Source of the DNA: a bacterium
Lineage (GTDB): Bacteria; Actinomycetota; Acidimicrobiia; Acidimicrobiales; Bin134
Reading direction: 5' to 3'
Length of the DNA: 5,207 nucleotides
Assembly (NCBI GenBank): GCA_028820035.1
Contig: JAPPKI010000525.1
Span: 1-5,207, forward strand
In this document: one piece after another, positions 1 through 5,207 of the stretch
Position numbering within the stretch: the stretch's first letter is position 1
Layout of the letters: the number at the start of each line of letters is the position of its first letter
Translations under genes and position numbers: made by a program
Notes under the pieces: generated by a model
What the model was told of the DNA's origin: nothing
Seen by the model: only the letters and a program-made list of their open reading frames with translations
Database searches by the model: none

Positions 1-727
1 GGGATTGCGCAACACGTCCCGGTATCGGGCGGTACTGGCCAGTATCGGGCTGGGCTATCGCACCGTTGGTGAGATCGCAGCCAAAATGGGCCAACGCGCT
101 GACACGGCGTTGAAGCGAGTGGTCGATCAACTCGAGGACATGTCTTATCTGGTACGGGAGGTCAACTTTGGGGCCTCTCCCCAGCGGGGAATCCGCTACC
201 GGCTGGCCGACCCCGCGGCCCGCTTCCACTACGGAATCGGATTGCCGACAGAATCAGCAGTAGCCGTCCTCGGCCCGGAAGCGGCATGGCGGATTCGAAT
301 TGAGCCAGAAATATTTCCCACCTACGTCGGCCAGCACGTATTCGAAGACGTGGCCCGCCAGGCCTGTCGACGCTGGGGGCCTCAGCGTGGGCTGCCTGCC
401 GTTGCCGACTGGGGCAGGTGGTCTGGCCTCGACCGTTCACGCCGAGAGGTAGAGGTCGATCTGGCGGGACAGAGCCTCAACGGCGAGATGATCACCGGCT
501 CGGTCAAGTTCCGCACCCGTCCCGCCGACGCAAAGACCTACCTAGACCACATAGCCACCCTAGAACGCCTGTCTGACAGCGGCCTCGGCTGGGCCCACGA
601 GGCCTTAGCCCTCGAGTCCCCCTTCTGGTTCGTCTCCGCTGCTGGCTACGCCCCCTCTTTCCACGAGGTCGCCGACCCCGCTCGTGAAGTCATCTGCTGG
701 ACCATGGATGATCTGTATCCCTCATGA
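1..727 (+). CDS. DUF234-type AAA/STAND-like ATPase, C-terminal part (5' truncated by window edge)
   Basis: This is the C-terminal half of an ATPase of the 'archaeal ATPase + DUF234' family, whose members have a P-loop NTPase domain, a winged helix and a restriction-endonuclease-like tail. The reading frame is open to the left edge. The first possible start, a TTG at base 5, lies inside the winged-helix segment and has no room for a ribosome site, so I treat the gene as partial. The P-loop domain, usually a little over 200 residues, would lie upstream. Counting from the TTG codon, residues 6-75 form the helix-turn-helix (YRTVGEIAAKMG, then TALKRVVDQLEDM) and end in the family-typical YRLADPAARF. 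Residues 104-124 (YVGQHVFEDVARQ) open the DUF234 region, followed by WGRWSG (136-141), EVD (150-152) and GSVKF (165-169). The last corresponds to the usual G-E-x-K-W, so the glutamate is replaced by serine while the lysine is kept. The stop overlaps the next start as ATGA. Cellular role unknown; cytoplasmic, with no signal peptide or membrane segment in the visible part. Confidence 0.78.
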   Translation, partial: GLRNTSRYRAVLASIGLGYRTVGEIAAKMGQRADTALKRVVDQLEDMSYLVREVNFGASPQRGIRYRLADPAARFHYGIGLPTESAVAVLGPEAAWRIRIEPEIFPTYVGQHVFEDVARQACRRWGPQRGLPAVADWGRWSGLDRSRREVEVDLAGQSLNGEMITGSVKFRTRPADAKTYLDHIATLERLSDSGLGWAHEALALESPFWFVSAAGYAPSFHEVADPAREVICWTMDDLYPS

Positions 728-1290
728 TTGAAACCCTGTTCGGTTTGATCACCTCGGTGGGGTTTGCCTCGGGGCATCGGTTCGTGGTCGGGCATTGGGA
801 GAGCAGCCCCATTGGGCCGTTCGCCGATGTGATGTGGGCAGACCCCGAAGGACACCGGGTGCTTGTGGCTTCACCGTCGGCCGCGGAATTCGTGACGTCG
901 ATCTATCCATTCGAGGATGTGCGCCCCTGGGAGGTTGGCGTCGAGACCAACGCTCATCACGCAGTCGTCACTGCGGGAGACCTCAGGTTGGCTTACTTGT
1001 TCAGCAAGTGGGCGGTGCTCTTTCCTCCTCGCCCCCGCTGGATCACCGCCACGGCCGAAAATTGGATTTCTCGGCTTCTTCTCGGCGTGCAGACACTTGG
1101 GATCAGTTCCACAGGAACCGTCGAATGGTACCGGGCCCGCTCCCTGCGCTGGATCACCTCAGCCTCGGCATCGCTCAATGGCACAGATCTCGGTCCGATG
1201 TCTCAAGTCGACCGTCCCTTGAGCTTCGGCTTCACCGATCCACCCCGGCGCCCCTCCCAGGTCAAGCTCCGCGTCGACCTCAAATCTTGA
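724..1290 (+). CDS. Conserved protein of unknown function, 188 aa
   Basis: I do not recognise a characterised function. The start ATG at 724 overlaps the TGA of the upstream ATPase gene (ATGA), and no clear Shine-Dalgarno sequence precedes it, so translation probably depends on coupling to the upstream gene. The protein is compact, with no signal peptide, no convincing transmembrane helix and no obvious catalytic or metal-binding motif. The N-terminal third (GFASGHRFVVGHW, then SPIGPFADVMWADPEGHRVLVA, residues 13-49) has the look of a beta-rich domain. In my memory this pattern recurs in short actinobacterial hypothetical proteins. The middle (FSKWAVLFPPRPRWIT, 93-108) is aromatic and proline-rich, and the tail (residues 178-188, SQVKLRVDLKS) looks like a closing beta strand. 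Stop at 1288-1290, after which a probable terminator follows. It may be a housekeeping passenger or a partner of the ATPase; the sequence does not decide. The shape of the gene is secure, the function is not. Confidence 0.82.
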   Translation: MIETLFGLITSVGFASGHRFVVGHWESSPIGPFADVMWADPEGHRVLVASPSAAEFVTSIYPFEDVRPWEVGVETNAHHAVVTAGDLRLAYLFSKWAVLFPPRPRWITATAENWISRLLLGVQTLGISSTGTVEWYRARSLRWITSASASLNGTDLGPMSQVDRPLSFGFTDPPRRPSQVKLRVDLKS

Positions 1291-1358
1291 CAGCGCAGGG
1301 GGTTTAGTCTCGCCTGATGGCGCAAGATGAAGAGATAGGATGCAGTTGGCTGTGAGTG

Positions 1359-1397
1359 CTTTGGGTCACCGAGGCGCAGCTTCGGGCCACTGAGGCG
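1359..1397. repeat. Imperfect tandem direct repeat, 2 x 18 bp, period 21
   Basis: The unit at 1359-1376 (CTTTGGGTCACCGAGGCG) recurs at 1380-1397 (CTTCGGGCCACTGAGGCG), matching at 15 of 18 positions; all three differences are C/T transitions. The period is 21 bp, two helical turns, so both copies face the same side of DNA. The repeated GGGTCAC/GGGCCAC core resembles in style the repeated blocks inside the ends of some IS21-family elements, but no transposase gene, no partner end and no target duplication are visible. It could equally be a protein-binding site or chance. Confidence 0.45.
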
Positions 1398-1406
1398 ATC
1401 CAGCCA

Positions 1407-1437
1407 CGATGAAGGCCCGCTCCGCGGGCTTTCATCG
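1407..1437. terminator. Probable bidirectional intrinsic terminator between convergent genes
   Basis: The arms 1407-1420 (CGATGAAGGCCCGC) and 1424-1437 (GCGGGCTTTCATCG) pair over 14 bp around a 3-base TCC loop; the only imperfection is one G-T (G-U in RNA) pair. The inner GC-rich core followed by TTTCAT on the + strand resembles a rho-independent terminator for the 188-aa gene. On the - strand the core is followed by CCTTCATC, so it could also stop transcripts of the helicase gene, which ends about 150 bp away. Neither side has a long U-tract, which is common in GC-rich actinobacteria but makes the efficiency uncertain. Position between two converging stops supports the call. Confidence 0.72.
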
Positions 1438-1571
1438 CGTAGGGGCAATGTGTCTAGCGAGCCACAACCCTGCTGTCCACAATTTCTGCCAGCACTAATG
1501 CGGTATCTGAGGGTCGAAGCGAAGCGGCAGAGAAGTTCTTGCGACGAATCAGCACAAGATGACCAGCAGTA

Positions 1572-1583
1572 GGGAGCGCTCCC
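1572..1583. repeat. 12-bp perfect palindrome downstream of helicase stop
   Basis: GGGAGCGCTCCC reads the same on both strands and lies 2 bp beyond the TAG stop of the helicase gene. It has no spacer for a loop, so as RNA it could form only a short hairpin by giving up central pairs, and no T-run follows it. It may be a weak 3'-end structure or a binding site, or it may be chance. Confidence 0.3.
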
Positions 1584-1585
1584 AG

Positions 1586-4500
1586 CTAGCGGATGCTCTT
1601 GAGATCTAGCCTCACGCTCCATTTGCCCCTGCGTCCCGTTACTAAGCCATCGACTTCTACTCCGTTGAGGAGTCTGTCTCCGTAAGTCCTGTGCAAGTCC
1701 ATCGTCTTGGCTCTAGGTACATGGCCGAGTATCCGGCGACGGTACTTGATGCTGATAGCGTTTTTGTCATGGCGATTGTGGGGTTGGGCTACAAAGTTCT
1801 GGCCCACTTCTCGCCTTTGCCATCCCCACTCGTCTATTGGCGCGCCTGCCATCAATCGGCTTAAGTTGTCTCGGTAGTACCATTCGCCAACAATGTCGTA
1901 GCTGTATCTGGCCCACTTCGATTCCGCTCCCTTCGGTGAAGGTCCGGTCACCGAAGTAAGTGCTCGCTGCCGTCCATGTTCGGGCACTGTTACCGAATTC
2001 TCCGGTGGTTCTGGGGATTCCCTCGCCGACCGGATGGCCTTGTTGATGGCCGCGTTGATCTTGGCACCGCGGCGTTTGAAGGGCAGTTCTTCGAAGATCT
2101 CCTCGAATAGTTGGGCCTGCGTGAGCAAGAGTTCGTCGGATTCGATCCATCGGGCTATCGAGACCAGCTCTTTATGTGAATAATCATCAATTGAGGCGTA
2201 GCGAGGTATACGGGGCTTGGGGAGTCGCGGTGGCGGAAGTGCCGTCGGTGTTGTCGAAATGCCCCAATCGGGTTTGCCATGGAGTTCATCCGATAATTCG
2301 ACAGAAGGGGGCATGCCCCCACCGTCGATTTCGGCGACCGCCTTTTCGTATGCAGCTAGCACTCGCTCAACCTCAGTTCGGTGGTCGTTGAACCAGTTTG
2401 CTGACCAGATACGGCAGAATCGCCAACCAAGGCGCTCCAGATGCTCTTGGCGAAGCCGGTCGCGGTCCCGGGCGGTGGGGGAGGAGTGGTAGCTCGCGCC
2501 GTCAGCTTCTACTGCGAGAGCGAATTGGCCCGGAACGGTCGGATGCCTCACCGCAAAGTCGATTCGATAGCCCGAGCATCCGTACTGGGGTAGGACATCG
2601 AGGCCAGCTGCTCCAAGCTTGTCGAGAATGTCTAGCTCGAATGGGTTTAGTGGTGTCTGCTCATCAGCGCCGTCCAATTCGGTGCCGCCGGATTGCGCGA
2701 ATTGCAGAAAGCCCCGAAGCATCTTGGCTCCAGTGGAGCGGGTCCTTTCAGGGTCCATGTCGGCGTAGTCGAATGACGACACAAGTGTCATGCGCTTGCG
2801 GGCTCTGGTGATAGCCACGTTCAGCCGTCGTTCGCCGCCCTCTTGGTTCAGTGGCCCGAATCTGTACTGCATGTTGCCGTTGGCGTTCTTGCCGTAACCG
2901 ATGCTCAGGATGATGGCGTCACGCTCATCGCCCTGTACCCGCTCTAGGTTTTTCACGAAAGCCCGCTCCTCGTGCGACTCCTTGAAGAAGTCCTCGAGTT
3001 CTGAGCTGTTCTCCCCTTCGATCCGCCTTCGCAGTGCCTCTTCGATACGATTGGCGTGGTGTAATCCCATTGCAATCACCCCAAGACTCTCAGCTGGTCG
3101 CTGGTGAGCGTGATCGATCATTAGATCCACCACCCGAAGTACCTCGTCAGAGTTGCTCCCCTTCTCGGTGGCAATCCCCATCCGGTGCGGCACCAATTCC
3201 CAACTCAGGCATTTGTCAGAGTTGGCGCCGGGAAATGTGGTCAGGCTGCCGTGGTAGATCTCTTGATTGGAGTAGGCGATGAGCCGCTCATCTTGAGAGC
3301 GGTAGTGCCATGCGAGAGGGCGACGGGACAGCCGGGTATCCATGACGTCCAGGATCGACTCGTAGTCCGACATCGACTCCTCGTCCTCGTCGAGGTCGTC
3401 GTCTCCTCCAGAGCTGTCGAAAAACGTCGTCGGCGGAAGCTGGCGGGAGTCCCCTGCCACCATGGCCCGCCGCCCCCGCAGCAGGGCAGGAATGGCATCA
3501 CAAGGCAACACCTGGCTGGCCTCGTCGAACACCACCAAATCGAACAGCGGTCGCGGCGGCAGAGTCTGAGCTACATCAAGGGGCGACATGGCCCAGCAGG
3601 GGCGAAGCGCGAGCAAACCTTCAGGTGCCTGCTCAAACATCCGGCGAAGCGGCAAGTGGCGCGTCTTCTTTTTTGCCTCTCTACGGATCAGCTGGTCTTG
3701 GTCTGGATTCTGATTGAGAGCGGAAATTGCATGCTCGGCGATGCGCCGGGCCACCCGGGCTGGGTTGCCCTGAATGTGTTGGGTGTCACCCTGTTGGAAC
3801 TCTCTTACATAGCGGCTCTGCCGGCTTCCCTGGAACCCCGACAATCGGCCGTCTTCAAGCAGTATCTCTCGCTGTATCGACCTCAGCCAGGCGTCGTCGA
3901 AGGCGGTTTCCAGCAAATTGGCCGATAAGGTTCCATCTCCGACGCTGTCGATAAGCGGACCCGCGTGAACCCCTCTTAGACGCTGTTCCACTTCGACTAG
4001 TCGAGGCAGGCTGGACAGCGTGACCTGGTCATCCAGGAGCATCTTGGCAGTCAATAGCAAGTCAGCGGGAGCTTGGTTTGCCAGACGATGATTGGGCAGG
4101 AATCCATTGAGCTGCTTGAGCGTTCTGCCAGCGGTTCGGTAGCCGCTGCTGGAGAGCCATGCCCTAATTCTCGATCCCTTTCCTCGTAAAAGGGGAGAGA
4201 GAAGCTCAGGCGAATATCCGAGGAGGCGAGTGAGGAGCGCTTGAAGTGTGCGGACGTTCTCGCTAGTGGCCACTTGTGCGCCGGCCCACGGTGAGCGGCC
4301 CGACCGAAGCGGCTCGGACAGGTCGGCCCAATCCTTGAGATCGCGGCGTACTTTGAGGGCGGTGGCTTCATCCAATTCGGCCAGGGCCGGGGGTGAGAAC
4401 TGGATAGGGGGCTGTGGCCTCTTGTCGCCGGGAGATTTGGGTTCTTTCAGCGACAGTAGCCTTGCTAACACCTCGAAGTACGAGACCCCCCACGGCTCGC

Positions 4501-5207
4501 GCTCTTGGTGCAACGCTTCGGAATAGCCTGTCAATTCGTCTCGGGCTTCCTGCAACTGCCGATGGAGGTCTTGCCGGTCGACTGGAGGGCTCTGGCTGAT
4601 GTCAGTGATCGACTGATTGAACTGGCGGGCCAACTCCTTGCGGGAGGAGATGCCTCCGTGGAGGTCCATTACGAACCGGTCAAGTCCGACTCGGGTCAAT
4701 CGTTTATTGACTGCTTCGATGGCCGCACGCTTTTCGGCCACGAAAAGCACGCTCTTACCCTCGGCCATCATGGTGGCTATGAGGTTGGAGATGGTCTGGC
4801 TCTTGCCAGTGCCCGGTGGACCCTGGAGCACAAACGACCCTTCGGCGACCGCCGCGTTTATGGCTGCGTTCTGCGACGAATCTGCGTCGAGAACCAAGTA
4901 TTCGTTCTGGGGCGGGGTGCGGTCGGGCAGCGATGCCTTCACATCGCCGACATGGTGTGCTCGCAGCGAGCTGCCAGCCTCCTCGTCGCCTGCTATGGCC
5001 GCGATGAGATCGCTCTCGGCCAAAGCATCGAGGTTCTCATTGATGTCGTTGACCATCGGCATCTTCTTGTACATGAAGTTGCCCAGCACCACCCGCTCTT
5101 CGATGCCAAATGCGGGGACCCGCTCGGCCCGCTGGCTCAGATTGGCGAAGATGGCCTGCTCCTCCTCCTCGCTGATCTGCTCGCCGTCGCCGTAGGGGTC
5201 CATGAGA
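1586..5207 (-). CDS. Large SF1 helicase (DUF4011-associated type) with Vsr/MTES_1575-like nuclease and C-terminal HIRAN domain, N-terminus outside window
   Basis: Predicted ATP-driven DNA (possibly RNA) helicase or translocase fused to a nuclease; cytoplasmic. The first in-window ATG is at 5203, but the frame stays open to the edge and the family usually has several hundred further N-terminal residues (DUF4011 region), so this is probably a 5'-truncated gene. Numbered from that ATG (1205 aa): family-typical VVLGNFMYKKMPM at 38-50; Q-motif DSSQNAAI 108-115; Walker A GPPGTGKSQ 128-136; motif Ia VLFVAEKRAA 152-161; a helical insert to about 510; family block RPCWAMSPLDVAQ 534-546; Walker B VVFDEAS 557-563; motif III AGDSRQLPPT 583-592, then an acidic stretch near 599-615; WHYRS 632-636; motif V ERVQGDERDAI 754-764; motif VI NVAITRAR 795-802. 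The nuclease domain at 852-955 has PFE, IDFAV, VEADG and a DRDRLRQEHLERLGW helix, so likely acidic catalytic residues are E855, D882 and E899. A proline-rich linker (988-1000) leads to an RRG-type helical module (1005-1062) and a HIRAN domain (about 1100-1200; VGEWYYRDNL, PHNRHDKNAISI, ILGHVPR). All helicase motifs look intact and there is no frameshift. Domain calls rest on motif recall; HIRAN is strong, the specific pathway is not. Confidence 0.93.
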   Translation of the reverse strand, partial: LMDPYGDGEQISEEEEQAIFANLSQRAERVPAFGIEERVVLGNFMYKKMPMVNDINENLDALAESDLIAAIAGDEEAGSSLRAHHVGDVKASLPDRTPPQNEYLVLDADSSQNAAINAAVAEGSFVLQGPPGTGKSQTISNLIATMMAEGKSVLFVAEKRAAIEAVNKRLTRVGLDRFVMDLHGGISSRKELARQFNQSITDISQSPPVDRQDLHRQLQEARDELTGYSEALHQEREPWGVSYFEVLARLLSLKEPKSPGDKRPQPPIQFSPPALAELDEATALKVRRDLKDWADLSEPLRSGRSPWAGAQVATSENVRTLQALLTRLLGYSPELLSPLLRGKGSRIRAWLSSSGYRTAGRTLKQLNGFLPNHRLANQAPADLLLTAKMLLDDQVTLSSLPRLVEVEQRLRGVHAGPLIDSVGDGTLSANLLETAFDDAWLRSIQREILLEDGRLSGFQGSRQSRYVREFQQGDTQHIQGNPARVARRIAEHAISALNQNPDQDQLIRREAKKKTRHLPLRRMFEQAPEGLLALRPCWAMSPLDVAQTLPPRPLFDLVVFDEASQVLPCDAIPALLRGRRAMVAGDSRQLPPTTFFDSSGGDDDLDEDEESMSDYESILDVMDTRLSRRPLAWHYRSQDERLIAYSNQEIYHGSLTTFPGANSDKCLSWELVPHRMGIATEKGSNSDEVLRVVDLMIDHAHQRPAESLGVIAMGLHHANRIEEALRRRIEGENSSELEDFFKESHEERAFVKNLERVQGDERDAIILSIGYGKNANGNMQYRFGPLNQEGGERRLNVAITRARKRMTLVSSFDYADMDPERTRSTGAKMLRGFLQFAQSGGTELDGADEQTPLNPFELDILDKLGAAGLDVLPQYGCSGYRIDFAVRHPTVPGQFALAVEADGASYHSSPTARDRDRLRQEHLERLGWRFCRIWSANWFNDHRTEVERVLAAYEKAVAEIDGGGMPPSVELSDELHGKPDWGISTTPTALPPPRLPKPRIPRYASIDDYSHKELVSIARWIESDELLLTQAQLFEEIFEELPFKRRGAKINAAINKAIRSARESPEPPENSVTVPEHGRQRALTSVTGPSPKGAESKWARYSYDIVGEWYYRDNLSRLMAGAPIDEWGWQRREVGQNFVAQPHNRHDKNAISIKYRRRILGHVPRAKTMDLHRTYGDRLLNGVEVDGLVTGRRGKWSVRLDLKSIR

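Larger units (their letters stand above)
1291..1585. other. Convergent intergenic region with hairpin and repeats, no gene seen
   Basis: This 295-bp region separates the stops of two converging genes. It holds an imperfect 18-bp tandem repeat (1359-1397), a 14-bp hairpin (1407-1437) and a 12-bp palindrome (1572-1583). Open frames here are tiny (12 codons from 1316, 29 codons from 1409) and lack good ribosome sites. I see no tRNA-like cloverleaf and no obvious promoter. The base composition looks more AT-rich in places than the flanking genes, as expected for non-coding DNA. Confidence 0.7.

Noticed and set aside
795..1307. 170-codon + strand frame overlapping the 188-aa gene
   Set aside because: Its Arg/Ser/Gly-rich translation looks like an out-of-frame reading. 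The 724-1290 frame has ATGA coupling to the upstream gene and a normal amino-acid mix.
1409..1498. 29-codon open frame starting inside the hairpin
   Set aside because: The start codon is in the terminator stem, there is no ribosome site, and the first codons are just the hairpin sequence.
1270..1610. Both converging proteins end in similar residues (VDLKS and LDLKSIR)
   Set aside because: The match is five or fewer residues, the underlying DNA is not similar beyond this, and both are ordinary closing beta-strand sequences, so chance is sufficient.
1203..1622. 139-codon - strand frame spanning the intergenic region
   Set aside because: It overlaps the ends of both real genes and the terminator hairpin, is rich in Arg, Ser and Pro, and shows no domain.
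3359..3409. Run of Asp/Glu codons (acidic stretch) in the helicase
   Set aside because: An acidic, variable segment after the LPPT motif is, as far as I recall, usual in this helicase family, so it is not a special feature or a DNA repeat element.
3185..3928. 247-codon open frame on the + strand
   Set aside because: It lies opposite the DEAS box and motif III region of the helicase. Its composition is arginine/glutamine-rich without motifs, typical of an antisense shadow in GC-rich DNA.
4617..5195. 192-codon open frame on the + strand, opposite the helicase
   Set aside because: It is the antisense shadow of the helicase: its VPGGP stretch is simply the reverse of the Walker A codons. The helicase frame carries clear conserved motifs; this one carries none.

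Overview
The window holds two gene groups that face each other. The DNA is moderately GC-rich, the codons favour G/C at third positions, and the 188-aa protein looks like a small protein I associate with actinobacteria. My best guess is an actinobacterial chromosome or metagenomic contig. That guess is weak, because no rRNA, tRNA or other phylogenetic marker is present.

Left part (1-1290, + strand): the C-terminal half of a DUF234-type ATPase, cut by the window edge, is followed with a 4-base ATGA overlap by a 188-aa protein of unknown function. The overlap makes a translationally coupled pair very likely. The ATPase fragment keeps its winged-helix segment and its restriction-endonuclease-like tail. 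One expected acidic residue of the nuclease motif appears to be replaced by serine.

Middle (1291-1585): a 295-bp convergent intergenic region. It has an imperfect 18-bp tandem repeat, a strong 14-bp GC-rich hairpin that probably acts as a terminator for both sides, and a 12-bp perfect palindrome just past the stop of the right-hand gene. I see no RNA gene or credible protein gene in it.

Right part (1586-5207, - strand): one very long gene, open at the right window edge, encoding at least 1205 residues. It is a superfamily 1 helicase of the large DUF4011-associated type. In order it carries a complete set of helicase motifs, a Vsr/MTES_1575-like PD-(D/E)XK nuclease domain, a conserved RRG-containing helical module that normally closes such proteins, and then an extra HIRAN domain at the extreme C-terminus. 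The N-terminal domain lies outside the window.

The right-hand protein should unwind or translocate on DNA and cut it, with HIRAN possibly directing it to DNA ends or damaged DNA. This architecture is related to helicase-Vsr proteins implicated in phage defence. The window contains no phage, toxin-antitoxin or methylase gene that would confirm a defence island. Nothing in the sequence ties the left pair to the helicase beyond adjacency.
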